From assembly GCA_017938145.1 (NCBI GenBank), contig JAGBCB010000026.1:1-60955 (forward strand): DNA of 60,955 nt, written 5' to 3'. Position numbers and translations under genes: made by a program. The notes below the pieces were generated by a model. The model saw only the letters and a list, made by a program, of their open reading frames with translations. It made no database searches and was not told the DNA's origin. This stretch comes from Lachnospiraceae bacterium. GTDB lineage: Bacteria; Bacillota; Clostridia; Lachnospirales; Lachnospiraceae. Below, one piece after another: positions 8,995 to 17,954 of this stretch. How positions within the stretch are numbered: the stretch's first letter is position 1; every line of letters begins with the position of its first letter.

Positions 8995-10983
8995 ATGCAG
9001 AGAATAGGCGTTTTTGTCTGCCACTGTGGTAGTAATATTGCGGCTACGGTAGACGTTAAAAAAGTAGTAGAAATGGTTGCCATGGAACCGGGTGTAGTAC
9101 ATGCTGAAGATTATCAGTATATGTGTTCCGAAGCAGGCCAGGCCAAGATTGCAGAAGCAGTCAAAGAAAAGAATTTAACAGGTATCGTTGTATGTTCCTG
9201 TTCCCCGCGTATGCATGAGAATACCTTCCGTACCGCTGCAAAGCGTGCAGGTATCAACCCATACATGGTAGAAATTGCAAATATCCGTGAGCACTGCTCC
9301 TGGATTCACAAGAATGTAGAAGAAGCAACCGAGAAGGCTGTAATTCTTGCCAGAGCAGCTATTGCAAAGGTTAATTTAAATGCTCCTCTGTTCCCTGGCG
9401 AAAGCCGCGTAACAAAGAGAGCACTGGTTATCGGCGGCGGTATCGCAGGTATCCAGACAGCTCTTGATATCGCAGATGCAGGTTATGAAGTAGATATCGT
9501 GGAAAAGACCCCAAGTATCGGCGGCAGAATGTCCCAGTTAGATAAGACATTCCCTACTCTCGACTGTTCCGCATGTATCCTCACTCCTAAGATGGTAGAG
9601 GCTGCGGCTCATGAAAAAATCACTATTTATACATATAGTGAAGTGGAAAAGGTTTCCGGCTTCGTTGGTGACTTTACCGTGGATATCAGAAAGAAAGCAA
9701 GAAGCGTTGACGCTAACAAGTGTACCGGTTGCGGCGTTTGTCAGGAAAAGTGTCCTTCCAAGAAGGCTCCAAGCGAATTCAACCGCGGCTTAAATACAAG
9801 AAGTGCTATTTACACTCCGTTTGCACAGGCTATTCCAAACGTTCCGGTTATCGACAGAGATGCCTGCATCAAGTTTAAGACCGGCAAGTGTGGTGTCTGC
9901 GAAAAGGTTTGTCAGGCAGGCGCTATCGATTACACACAGCAGGATGAAATCGTAACCCAGAAGTACGGTGCCATCGTTGTGGCTACCGGTTTTGATACCA
10001 TCAAGTTAGATAATTACGATGAATACGCATACAACCAGAGCAAGGATGTTATCACTTCCTTAGAGTTAGAGCGTATCATGAACGCAGCAGGTCCTACCAA
10101 GGGTCACTTAGAGCGTTTGTCCGACGGTAAGCATCCTCACGAAATCGTATTTGTACAGTGCGTGGGCAGCCGTTGCTCCGACAACAGAGGTAAGAGCTAC
10201 TGCTCCAAGATTTGTTGTATGTACACTGCAAAGCATGCTATGTTAATCCGTGATAAGTATCCGGATGTTAACGTAACCGTATTCTACATCGACGTTCGTA
10301 CTCCTGGTAAGAACTTCGACGAGTTCTACAGAAGAGCGGTAGAAGAATATGGTGTAAACTATGTGAAGGGTCAGGTTGGTAAGGTTATCCCGCAGCCAAA
10401 CGGCAAGCTCTTAGTTCAAGGCTCCGACTTACTTGACAACAAGCAGATTTTTAAAGAAGCAGACATGGTAGTTTTAGCAACCGCTATCGAACCGGAAGCA
10501 TCCGTAAGACAGATTGCAACCATGCTTACTGCAAGTATTGATACCAACAACTTCCTGACAGAGGCACATCCAAAGCTTCGTCCGGTAGAATCCCCAACGG
10601 CCGGCGTATTCTTATCCGGTGTCTGCCAGGGACCAAAGGATATTCCTGAAACCGTTGCCCAGGCCGGCGCTGCAGCAGTTAAGGCCATCGGCTTACTGGC
10701 AAAGGATAAGTTAACCACAAACCCATGTACCGCAAAGGCTGACGAGCTTATGTGTAACGGCTGTTCCACTTGTGCTAACGTATGTCCTTACGGCGCAATT
10801 TCTTACGAAGAGAAGGAAGTTAACGATCACGGTATCCGTGAAACCCGCCGCATAGCAGTAGTTAATAATGCACTGTGTCAGGGTTGTGGTGCTTGTACCG
10901 TAACCTGTCCGTCCGGCGCTATGGATTTACAGGGCTTCTCTAACAGACAGATTATAGCGGAGGTAGATGCAATATGTCGATAA
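8995..10983 (+). CDS. hdrA: Heterodisulfide reductase subunit A-like flavoprotein (candidate electron-bifurcating subunit)
   Basis: 662 residues. An N-terminal HdrA domain with Cys motifs (VCHCGSN, CSCSPRMHE) precedes a thioredoxin-reductase-like FAD domain (GGGIAG at 147-152; LDCSACILTPKM) with inserted FeS motifs (CTGCGVCQEKCP and a CIKFKTGKCGVCEKVC segment), and two C-terminal [4Fe-4S] motifs (CNGCSTCANVCP, CQGCGACTVTCP). In characterised Hdr complexes the HdrA flavin splits electron pairs between ferredoxin and a high-potential acceptor. That role is expected here from homology and context. It overlaps the next gene by 10 nt. Strong codon bias suggests high expression. Confidence 0.92.
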   Translation: MQRIGVFVCHCGSNIAATVDVKKVVEMVAMEPGVVHAEDYQYMCSEAGQAKIAEAVKEKNLTGIVVCSCSPRMHENTFRTAAKRAGINPYMVEIANIREHCSWIHKNVEEATEKAVILARAAIAKVNLNAPLFPGESRVTKRALVIGGGIAGIQTALDIADAGYEVDIVEKTPSIGGRMSQLDKTFPTLDCSACILTPKMVEAAAHEKITIYTYSEVEKVSGFVGDFTVDIRKKARSVDANKCTGCGVCQEKCPSKKAPSEFNRGLNTRSAIYTPFAQAIPNVPVIDRDACIKFKTGKCGVCEKVCQAGAIDYTQQDEIVTQKYGAIVVATGFDTIKLDNYDEYAYNQSKDVITSLELERIMNAAGPTKGHLERLSDGKHPHEIVFVQCVGSRCSDNRGKSYCSKICCMYTAKHAMLIRDKYPDVNVTVFYIDVRTPGKNFDEFYRRAVEEYGVNYVKGQVGKVIPQPNGKLLVQGSDLLDNKQIFKEADMVVLATAIEPEASVRQIATMLTASIDTNNFLTEAHPKLRPVESPTAGVFLSGVCQGPKDIPETVAQAGAAAVKAIGLLAKDKLTTNPCTAKADELMCNGCSTCANVCPYGAISYEEKEVNDHGIRETRRIAVVNNALCQGCGACTVTCPSGAMDLQGFSNRQIIAEVDAICR

Positions 10984-11414
10984 ACAATGAAGAATTCAGA
11001 CCGAAAATTGTAGCGTTCTGCTGTAACTGGTGTAGTTATGCGGGCGCTGACCTTGCCGGCAGCAGCCGTCTGGCTTACCCTGCTGACGTAAAGATTATCC
11101 GCGTACCTTGTTCCTGTCGTGTTAACCCGATGTTCATCTTAAGAGCATTTGAAAAGGGCGCAGACGGTGTTATCATCTGTGGTTGCCATCCGGGTGACTG
11201 TCACTACAGCACAGGTAACTATTATGCGAGAAGACGTATGACTCTTCTGTTCTCCATGCTTGACTACATGGGCGTGGAAAACGGCCGTACCCGCGTAGAA
11301 TGGGTATCTGCAGCAGAAGGTGTTAAGTTCTCTCAGACCATGAACGAGTTCGTAGAAAAGATTCACTCTCTTGGTGAGAATGTAAGATTGGGGGATTTAA
11401 GATGCAAGAATTAA
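10974..11414 (+). CDS. mvhD: MvhD/FlxD-like [2Fe-2S] electron-transfer subunit
   Basis: 146 residues of the MvhD family: conserved cysteines in FCCNWCSYAGAD, VPCSCRVN and ICGCHPGDCHY, which hold a [2Fe-2S] cluster. MvhD links a hydrogenase to HdrA in methanogens; in bacterial Flx-Hdr systems the equivalent FlxD links the NADH-oxidising FlxA side to HdrA. No hydrogenase large subunit is present here, and an NADH-type flavoprotein lies three genes downstream, so the Flx role fits better. It overlaps hdrA and the next gene, which shows tight co-translation. Confidence 0.9.
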   Translation: MSINNEEFRPKIVAFCCNWCSYAGADLAGSSRLAYPADVKIIRVPCSCRVNPMFILRAFEKGADGVIICGCHPGDCHYSTGNYYARRRMTLLFSMLDYMGVENGRTRVEWVSAAEGVKFSQTMNEFVEKIHSLGENVRLGDLRCKN

Positions 11415-12373
11415 TCAATCGTGCAAAAGAGCTTCTGGCAAACGGTACCGTAGCACGCGTACTTGGCTGGAAAGCCGGCGATCTTCCATATAATCCGGAA
11501 CCGGCTTTCTTCACCACAGCAGAAGAACTTGATAATTTCGTATATAACGGTTTTTGTGGCGCAAACCTTAGCAAGTACATGATTGCGGCTTCCAAATTAG
11601 AGGGCAAGACCATGGTTTGCTTAAAGCCATGTGATACTTACAGCTTCAACCAGCTCATTAAGGAGCACCGTGTAGATCGGGAAAAGGCATACATTGTTGG
11701 TGTGGGCTGTAAGGGTAAGTTAAGTATTGAAAAAGTTAAGGATTTAGGTATTAAGGGTATTACCGCTGTATCCGGTGCAGAAATGTCTGACGACGCAGAA
11801 ACTCTTACCTTCCAGACTATTTACGGAGACAAGTCCTGCGCTTACGCTGATGCAATGCTGGAACGTTGTCATGTATGTAAGGGTAAGGAGCATATGGTAT
11901 ATGACGAGCTGATCGGCGAGTCCAAGGATACCAAGGATGCAGAACGTTTTGCTGAGGTTGAGAAGATTGAAGCAATGAGTCCTGCAGAAAAGTTCGCTTT
12001 CTTCCAGAAGGAGCTTTCTAAGTGTATCCGTTGTAATGCCTGCCGTAACGTATGTCCGGCTTGTAGCTGCCGTAAATGTGTGTTCGACAGCACCAAGTTC
12101 GACAGTGCACAGAAGGCAAATGTGGATTCCTTCGAAGAAAAGATGTTCCACATTATCCGTGCGTTCCACGTAGCAGGACGTTGTACCGACTGCGGCGAAT
12201 GCAGCAGAGTATGTCCACAGGGCATTCCGCTTCACTTATTTAACCGTAAGTTCATTAAGGACATTGACGAGTTATACGGTGAGTACCAGGCAGGTGCTGA
12301 CACCGATTCCAAGGCACCATTAACAAACTTCACCTTTGACGATGCAGAACCAAGCATCGTAACAAAGCGCTAG
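11402..12373 (+). CDS. FlxB/FlxC-like iron-sulfur subunit (4Fe-4S dicluster protein)
   Basis: 323 residues. The N-terminal ~200 residues resemble the catalytic-like fold of F420 hydrogenase beta / coenzyme-F420-type proteins (MVCLKPCDTYSFNQLI; GVGCKGKLS), followed by a CHVCKG motif and a C-terminal ferredoxin domain with CIRCNACRNVCPACSC and CTDCGECSRVCP. It sits between the MvhD-like and AsrA-like genes, overlapping the former by 13 nt. In the Flx-Hdr family it would pass electrons from FlxA to FlxD. Which Flx letter applies cannot be settled without alignment. Confidence 0.8.
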   Translation: MQELINRAKELLANGTVARVLGWKAGDLPYNPEPAFFTTAEELDNFVYNGFCGANLSKYMIAASKLEGKTMVCLKPCDTYSFNQLIKEHRVDREKAYIVGVGCKGKLSIEKVKDLGIKGITAVSGAEMSDDAETLTFQTIYGDKSCAYADAMLERCHVCKGKEHMVYDELIGESKDTKDAERFAEVEKIEAMSPAEKFAFFQKELSKCIRCNACRNVCPACSCRKCVFDSTKFDSAQKANVDSFEEKMFHIIRAFHVAGRCTDCGECSRVCPQGIPLHLFNRKFIKDIDELYGEYQAGADTDSKAPLTNFTFDDAEPSIVTKR

Positions 12374-12387
12374 AAAGGGGATAATGT

Positions 12388-13419
12388 ATGTATAAGATCG
12401 CAAAAGAAAATCTGACCGCATTATTCCGGTTAATGGCGGAAGATAAAGCATTATATTTACCGGTAAACAACGCAGGTCAGGTAAATTTCGCAGCATGGAC
12501 CGAAGATGCAGAAGTAGATTTAGATACGTTAAAGAGCGTGAAATCTCCAAAGGATGCTTTCTTCCCACAGAGCGAAAATTTATATACCTGTTATAAAGAT
12601 GGTAAGAAGATTAAAATTGAGCCGGAAGAATTACAGCATCAGAACTTTGTTGTATTCGGCATGAAGGCCTGTGATGTAAAGGGTGTTGAAGTTTTGGATA
12701 AGGTATTCTTATCCGAGCCTGTAGATACCTTCTACGCTGCAAGACGTGCCCACGGCACCATCGTTGCCATGGCTTGTCACGAGCCGGAAGAAACCTGCTT
12801 CTGTAAGGTATTCGGCATCGACTGCGCAGAGCCGGTGGCAGACGTTGCTACCTGGATGGTAGAAGGCGAACTGTATTGGAAGGCTCTCACCGAAAAGGGC
12901 GAGGCATTAACAAAGGCAGTTGCTTCCCTGCTTACTGAAACCGACGAAGCAAAGGTAGAGGATGAAAAGACCGCTATCCGCGCTATCGTAGAAAAGCTCC
13001 CATACATGAACCTTTCCTTAGAAGGTTGGAATGGTGATGCTTTAACCGAAAAGTTTGACTCCCCAATCTGGGAAGAATTATATAAGCCATGTCTGGCATG
13101 CGGTACCTGTACTTTTGTGTGCCCAACCTGCCAGTGCTACGACATTAAGGACTACGACACAGGACACGGCGTACAGCGTTACCGCTGCTGGGATTCCTGC
13201 ATGTACTCCGATTTCACCATGATGGCCCACGGTAACAACCGTACCAGCCAGATGCAGAGATTCCGTCAGCGTTTCATGCACAAGTTAGTATACTTCCCTG
13301 CAAACAACGACGGCATGTACTCCTGCGTAGGCTGTGGCCGCTGTGTAGAAAAATGTCCGGCATCCTTAAATATTGTTAAGGTAATCAAAGCTTTTGAAAA
13401 TCAGGGAGGTGACCGGTAA
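12388..13419 (+). CDS. AsrA/FlxC-like iron-sulfur subunit
   Basis: 343 residues with the layout of anaerobic sulfite reductase subunit A: an N-terminal domain with FGMKACDVKGVEVLDK and CHEPEETCFCKVFG, then C-terminal [4Fe-4S] motifs CLACGTCTFVCPTCQCYD and CVGCGRCVEKCPASLN. No sulfite reductase catalytic subunit (AsrC) is present, so this belongs to an electron-transfer module instead. It overlaps the following AsrB-like gene by one base. AsrA/AsrB-type pairs form the NADH-accepting arm of Flx complexes. Confidence 0.82.
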   Translation: MYKIAKENLTALFRLMAEDKALYLPVNNAGQVNFAAWTEDAEVDLDTLKSVKSPKDAFFPQSENLYTCYKDGKKIKIEPEELQHQNFVVFGMKACDVKGVEVLDKVFLSEPVDTFYAARRAHGTIVAMACHEPEETCFCKVFGIDCAEPVADVATWMVEGELYWKALTEKGEALTKAVASLLTETDEAKVEDEKTAIRAIVEKLPYMNLSLEGWNGDALTEKFDSPIWEELYKPCLACGTCTFVCPTCQCYDIKDYDTGHGVQRYRCWDSCMYSDFTMMAHGNNRTSQMQRFRQRFMHKLVYFPANNDGMYSCVGCGRCVEKCPASLNIVKVIKAFENQGGDR

Positions 13420-14279
13420 TGTGCGATTGTACTTGTCATGAAAACTACACACTGGATACCTTAATTCCAATGGTTGGTGTGATTACAGACATCCGTCAGG
13501 AAACTCCTGACGTAAAGACTTTCCGTGTGAATGCTCCGGAAGGCGGAAAATTATTCGAGCATATGCCTGGCCAGTGCGCCATGATTTGTGCACCGGGTGT
13601 CAGTGAGGGTATGTTCTCCATTACCTCTTCTCCTACAAACAAGGAGTATCAGGAATTCAGTATTAAAAAGTGTGGTATGTTAACCGATTATCTCCACAGC
13701 TTAGAGGTGGGTGACCAGATTACCGTGCGCGGACCGTACGGCAACAACTTCCCGGTAGAAACCGAGTTAAAGGGTAAGGATTTATTATTCATTGCCGGTG
13801 GTATCGGTTTAGCACCGCTTCGTTCCGTTATCAATTATGTTCTTGATAACCGTGACAACTACGGCAAGGTAGATATCCTTTACGGTTCCCGTTCCGCAGA
13901 CGACTTAGTTCAGTTAAAGGAAATCCAGGAAGTATGGATGAATACCCCTGGAGTTAACGTATACTTAACCATCGACCGTCCACAGGAAGGCTGGACCGGT
14001 AACGTAGGTTTTGTTCCTTCTTACTTAAAGGAACTTAACTTTGCAGCAGAAGCAAACAAGGTTGCCCTGGTTTGCGGACCGCCTATCATGATTAAGTTCG
14101 TTTTAGCTGGTCTTAAGGAAATGGGCTTTAAGGATGAGCAGGTTTACACCACCTTAGAGCTTCGTATGAAGTGCGGCGTTGGTAAGTGCGGACGTTGTAA
14201 CATAGGTTCCAAGTACGTTTGTAAGGATGGCCCGGTATTCCGTTTCGACGAAATCGATGAGCTTCCGAATGAGTACTAG
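13419..14279 (+). CDS. FlxA/AsrB-like FAD/NAD(P)-binding oxidoreductase
   Basis: 286 residues of the ferredoxin-NADP reductase superfamily, the PyrK/AsrB/hydrogenase-gamma group. An FAD-binding barrel (MFSITSSP; GPYGNNFP) is followed by a nucleotide domain (FIAGGIGLAPLRS; LVCGPPIMIKF) and a C-terminal [2Fe-2S] motif (CGVGKCGRCNIG and a later Cys). It is the likely entry point for NADH electrons into the complex. Start follows GGAGGTGACC and overlaps the previous stop. Confidence 0.88.
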   Translation: MCDCTCHENYTLDTLIPMVGVITDIRQETPDVKTFRVNAPEGGKLFEHMPGQCAMICAPGVSEGMFSITSSPTNKEYQEFSIKKCGMLTDYLHSLEVGDQITVRGPYGNNFPVETELKGKDLLFIAGGIGLAPLRSVINYVLDNRDNYGKVDILYGSRSADDLVQLKEIQEVWMNTPGVNVYLTIDRPQEGWTGNVGFVPSYLKELNFAAEANKVALVCGPPIMIKFVLAGLKEMGFKDEQVYTTLELRMKCGVGKCGRCNIGSKYVCKDGPVFRFDEIDELPNEY

Positions 14280-14298
14280 TTGATAAGGAGAATTTGAA

Positions 14299-14973
14299 AT
14301 GGCAGATATGATTAATATTTACTTATACGGTAAGAAGTATGAAGTACCGGCAAGCTTAACCATCATGGAAGCTTTTGAATATGCCGGCTATCAGTTAGTA
14401 CGCGGATGCGGCTGCAGAAACGGTTTCTGCGGTGCCTGCGCTACTATCTACAGAATCAAGGGTAAGAACGAATTAGTAGGTTGTCTTGCCTGCTCCACAA
14501 AGGTTGAAAACGACATGTGCGTAGCAACCTTACCATTCTTCCCATTGGAGAAGAAGGTTTATGACATCACAGAGATTAAGCCTACCGCACAGGTTATGAT
14601 GCAGTTATATCCTGAAATTTATGCCTGCGTTGGCTGTAACGCTTGTACCAAGGCTTGTACTCAGGACTTAAACGTTATGCAGTATATCGCATACGCTCAG
14701 AGAGGCGAATTCGAGAAGTGTGCGGAAGAGTCCTTCGACTGCGTAATGTGTGGCGTATGTTCCTCCCGTTGTCCGGCAGGTATTTCCCATCCACAGGTTG
14801 CTCTTCTTGCAAGAAGACTTACCGGTAAGTACATCCGTCCGGAAGCAGAGCACTTAACCAAGAGAGTAGAAGAAATCGAAAACGGCGACTGCCGTGCAAT
14901 GATTGAAGCTATCATGGCTAAGCCTCTGGAAGAAATCAAGGAAATGTACAACACCAGAGAAATTGAGAAGTAG
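14299..14973 (+). CDS. frdB: Soluble fumarate reductase / succinate dehydrogenase iron-sulfur subunit
   Basis: 224 residues. An N-terminal [2Fe-2S] domain (CGCRNGFCGACAT) is followed by an alpha-helical domain with two FeS motifs (CVGCNACTKACT; CVMCGVCSSRCP). The layout is FrdB/SdhB/TfrB-like but stops before the CCG domain that methanogen TfrB carries. No cytochrome b or other membrane anchor gene is present, so the enzyme is expected to be cytosolic. It lies between the FlxA-like gene and frdA with short gaps and good ribosome binding sites. Confidence 0.87.
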   Translation: MADMINIYLYGKKYEVPASLTIMEAFEYAGYQLVRGCGCRNGFCGACATIYRIKGKNELVGCLACSTKVENDMCVATLPFFPLEKKVYDITEIKPTAQVMMQLYPEIYACVGCNACTKACTQDLNVMQYIAYAQRGEFEKCAEESFDCVMCGVCSSRCPAGISHPQVALLARRLTGKYIRPEAEHLTKRVEEIENGDCRAMIEAIMAKPLEEIKEMYNTREIEK

Positions 14974-14986
14974 GAGGATATCAAAG

Positions 14987-16609
14987 ATGAGTTTAACATA
15001 TACCGCAGAGATGATGGAATCCGTTAAAAAGGTAGAGGCAGGCAGAGCAGCACGTATCGGTTTTGAGCCAAAGCGTATGACTGCAGACGAAAAGACCGCT
15101 TTACTTGAAAAGTTCCATCCGGACTACAATCTCGACAGTTTTGAAGAAATTAAGGTTGGTCCTAATAAGGGTCAGAAGGCTCCGAAGGAATTAGTAGAAA
15201 CCCTTCAGGGCGAAAGCAGAATCAAGGGCATGAACCTTGATTTAACAAAGGTTGATTACGACGTAGACGTTCTCGTTATCGGTGGCGGCGGTGCAGGTTC
15301 TTCCGCAGCAATCGAAGCTAACGAAGCAGGCGCAAACGTAATGATTGTTACTAAGCTCCGTATCGGTGATGCAAACACCATGATGGCAGAAGGTGGTATC
15401 CAGGCAGCAGATAAGGAAAACGATTCCCCTGCACAGCACTACCTTGACGTTATGGGTGGCGGTCACTACGCAAACGTTCCTGAGCTTGTTGAAAAGCTGG
15501 TTTGCGACGGTCCTCTTGCTATCAACTGGTTAGATAAGCTTGGCGTTTTATTCGATAAGGATGAAAACGGCAACATGATTACCACCCACGGCGGCGGTAC
15601 TTCCCGTAAGAGAATGCACGCTTGTGCAGACTACTCCGGCGCCGAAATCATGAGAGTTTTAAGAGACGAAGTTATCAACAGAGGTATTCCTGTTGTTGAC
15701 TATACAGCAGCTATCGAAATCATTAAGGATACCGATGGTAAGGCGGCAGGTGCTGTTCTTATGAACATGGAAACCGGCGAAATCCTCATTGCAAGAGCAA
15801 AGACTGTTATCATCGCAACAGGTGGTGCAGGCCGTATGCATTATCAGGGCTTCCCAACCTCCAATCACTACGGTGCAACCGCTGACGGTTTAGTGCTTGC
15901 TTACCGTGCAGGTGCAGCTTTACTTTATCAGGATACTCTTCAGTATCACCCAACCGGCGTTGCTTTCCCTGCTCAGATTTACGGTGCACTGGTAACTGAG
16001 AAGGTTCGTTCCATGGGCGCTATGTTCGTAAACCGCGAAGGTGAAGTGTTCATGCATCCGCTGGAAACCAGAGACGTTGCAGCTTCCGGCATCATTCGTG
16101 AATGTAAGGAAAGAGGCAAGGGTGTTCAGACTCCTCAGGCAGAGGGTATCTGGTTAGATACACCAATGATTGATATGATTCACGGCGAAGGTACACTGGA
16201 AAAGAGACTTCCTGGTATGCTTCGTATGTACTTAAGATGCGGCATCGATATGAGAAAGGTGCCAATCGTAATTTACCCAACTCTGCACTACCAGAACGGC
16301 GGTATCAAGATTTCCGCTAACGGTATGTCTGATATTGAAAACCTCTATGTTGCCGGCGAGGCAGTAGGCGGAATCCACGGAAGAAACAGACTCATGGGTA
16401 ACTCCTTACTTGATATCATTGTATTTGGCCGTAATGCAGGTAAAGAAGCAGGCGCTAAGTGCAAGAACGTTGAGCTTAAGGACTTAACACTTTCCCATGT
16501 GGACGATTACTCCAAGATGCTCGCTGATGCAGGTATTGAGCCAAAGGTAGTTTCTCCGAAGTTATTACCTGACTACAGACCGGAAGGCGTAACAAGACTC
16601 GACAAGTAA
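14987..16609 (+). CDS. frdA: Soluble fumarate reductase flavoprotein subunit
   Basis: 540 residues from ATG 14987, chosen because TAGGAGGATATC sits just upstream; an in-frame ATG at 14903 lies inside frdB. FAD motif GGGGAGSSAA, the substrate-loop HPTG (YHPTGVAFP), TEKVR in place of the usual TEGxR, ETRDVAA, and the C-terminal FAD loop GGIHGRNRLMGNSLLD are visible. It reduces fumarate to succinate or the reverse. There is no Tat or Sec signal. The wider enzyme group also contains aspartate oxidase and thiol:fumarate reductase; placement next to FrdB and fumarase makes fumarate the best substrate guess. Confidence 0.88.
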   Translation: MSLTYTAEMMESVKKVEAGRAARIGFEPKRMTADEKTALLEKFHPDYNLDSFEEIKVGPNKGQKAPKELVETLQGESRIKGMNLDLTKVDYDVDVLVIGGGGAGSSAAIEANEAGANVMIVTKLRIGDANTMMAEGGIQAADKENDSPAQHYLDVMGGGHYANVPELVEKLVCDGPLAINWLDKLGVLFDKDENGNMITTHGGGTSRKRMHACADYSGAEIMRVLRDEVINRGIPVVDYTAAIEIIKDTDGKAAGAVLMNMETGEILIARAKTVIIATGGAGRMHYQGFPTSNHYGATADGLVLAYRAGAALLYQDTLQYHPTGVAFPAQIYGALVTEKVRSMGAMFVNREGEVFMHPLETRDVAASGIIRECKERGKGVQTPQAEGIWLDTPMIDMIHGEGTLEKRLPGMLRMYLRCGIDMRKVPIVIYPTLHYQNGGIKISANGMSDIENLYVAGEAVGGIHGRNRLMGNSLLDIIVFGRNAGKEAGAKCKNVELKDLTLSHVDDYSKMLADAGIEPKVVSPKLLPDYRPEGVTRLDK

Positions 16610-16640
16610 TAACGGTTTGAAAGAAAAGAGGTAAATTGAA

Positions 16641-17792
16641 ATGGGAATTCTTACATGGTTTATGGAGAGTGTATGGGCCAATAACCTGATGTTAATTTTC
16701 ACCATCCTGGTTCTTGGCTATGCTTTGGGAAGAATTACAATCTGCGGTTTGGATTTAGGAACCGCAGGTGTACTCTTAGTAGCACTGGTATTCGGACACT
16801 TTGGGGTAGTGATTCCGGATGTTGTCGGTGACTTAGGCCTTATCTGTTTCGTAACCGCAGTAGGTTACATTGCAGGACCAAAGTTTTTCCGTAATATTAA
16901 AGCAAACGCAAAGTCTTACATACTGATTGGTCTGGTAACCATTTTATCCGGTGCATTGGTATGTGTGGCAGTTATTAAGCTGTTTAATGTTCCTACCGAT
17001 ATTTGTGTAGGCCTTATGTCCGGTGCCCTTACCAGTACCCCTGGTTTGGCCGCAGCTAAGGAAGCAGCCGGTGTTAACGCTGCCGTTGGTTACGGTATTG
17101 CGTATCCGTTCGGCGTAGTAGGCGTTGTGCTTTTTGTACAGTTAATTCCAAAGATTTTAAAGACCGATATGGATGCGGAGCGTGCGAAGTTTACAGCAGC
17201 AGCTACCGTTTCTGTAGAACAGAAGGAAGAAAAGAAGAGAATTGCCATTGACGAGTTTGGCTTCTTTGCTTTCGCTCTGGCTATTATTCTTGGTATCATT
17301 TTAGCAAAGATTAGTATTCCGCTTCCGGGCGGCGGTAAGTTTGCTCTTGGAACCTCCGGCGGTCCTTTGCTAGCAGGTCTGGTGCTTGGTCACTTTGGTC
17401 ATATCGGACCGGTAGACATTAAGCCAAACACTAATATGCTTAAGCACATCAGAGAGTTCGGTCTGGCACTGTTCTTATTAGGTGCAGGATTAGAAGGCGG
17501 CGCAGGCTTCGTGGAAGTATTAAAGGAACAGGGCGTGATGTTATTCGTATACGGTGCGCTGATGACTTTGGTTCCGATGTTTGCGGCATACTTCTTTGCG
17601 GCAAAGGTATTGAAGCTTTCCGTGTTCAATTCCCTTGGTTCCATTTGCGGCGGTATGACAAGTACTCCGGCATTAGGTACCTTAATCCGTGTAACAAAGA
17701 CCGACGACGTGGCAGCAGCTTATGCGGCAACCTATCCGTTTGCACTGATTTTAGTAGTGCTTTGCTGTCAGTTTATCGGCATCCTGTTTTAG
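16641..17792 (+). CDS. AspT/SucE-type (AAEx family) dicarboxylate transporter, likely succinate exporter
   Basis: 383 residues, about ten hydrophobic segments, built as two homologous halves: the signature TSTPG recurs at 131-134 and TSTPA at 340-343, each followed by an AYPF motif (GIAYPFGVVGVVL and ATYPFALILVVL). This is the aspartate-alanine exchanger fold (TC 2.A.81) without the central RCK_C domains of AspT. The family includes the succinate exporter SucE of Corynebacterium. Gene order after frdBA supports export of succinate or exchange of C4-dicarboxylates. Substrate is inferred. Confidence 0.8.
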   Translation: MGILTWFMESVWANNLMLIFTILVLGYALGRITICGLDLGTAGVLLVALVFGHFGVVIPDVVGDLGLICFVTAVGYIAGPKFFRNIKANAKSYILIGLVTILSGALVCVAVIKLFNVPTDICVGLMSGALTSTPGLAAAKEAAGVNAAVGYGIAYPFGVVGVVLFVQLIPKILKTDMDAERAKFTAAATVSVEQKEEKKRIAIDEFGFFAFALAIILGIILAKISIPLPGGGKFALGTSGGPLLAGLVLGHFGHIGPVDIKPNTNMLKHIREFGLALFLLGAGLEGGAGFVEVLKEQGVMLFVYGALMTLVPMFAAYFFAAKVLKLSVFNSLGSICGGMTSTPALGTLIRVTKTDDVAAAYAATYPFALILVVLCCQFIGILF

Positions 17793-17924
17793 TTCAGAGC
17801 CAAGTAGATTCGATAAAACTATGCTGGGAATGCTTGCATTTCCGGGCATAGTTTTTGTCGAATTTATTTGACGGATACCGTACATCGAGGAAACACGCAG
17901 TGTTTTCGAGATGTGCTCTGAACT
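17791..17924 (+). other. Structured intergenic element between the exporter and fumarase genes
   Basis: A 10-bp perfect outer stem (AGTTCAGAGC, 17791-17800, starting in the exporter stop codon, and GCTCTGAACT, 17915-17924) encloses two hairpins. The first is long (about 17808-17864, arms around AAACTATGC and GCATAGTTT followed by TTTTG); the second is at 17882-17914 (ACATC...AAACAC and GTGTTT...GATGT). The shape is a three-way junction. The first hairpin could act as a partial terminator or RNA-processing site that separates fumarase expression from the upstream genes. Confidence 0.6.
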
Positions 17925-17954
17925 AGTAGTATAAAATATTAGGAGGAAACAGCT

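Noticed and set aside
10974-11414. F420-non-reducing hydrogenase
   Set aside because: Only the MvhD-like subunit is present; no [NiFe] large or small subunit was found.
12388-14279. Anaerobic sulfite reductase operon (asrAB)
   Set aside because: The catalytic siroheme subunit AsrC is missing, and the genes are embedded between hdr and frd genes.
14903-14986. A longer N-terminus for frdA
   Set aside because: The extra 28 codons overlap frdB in another frame, are Lys/Arg-rich and unlike FrdA; AGGAGG sits before ATG 14987.
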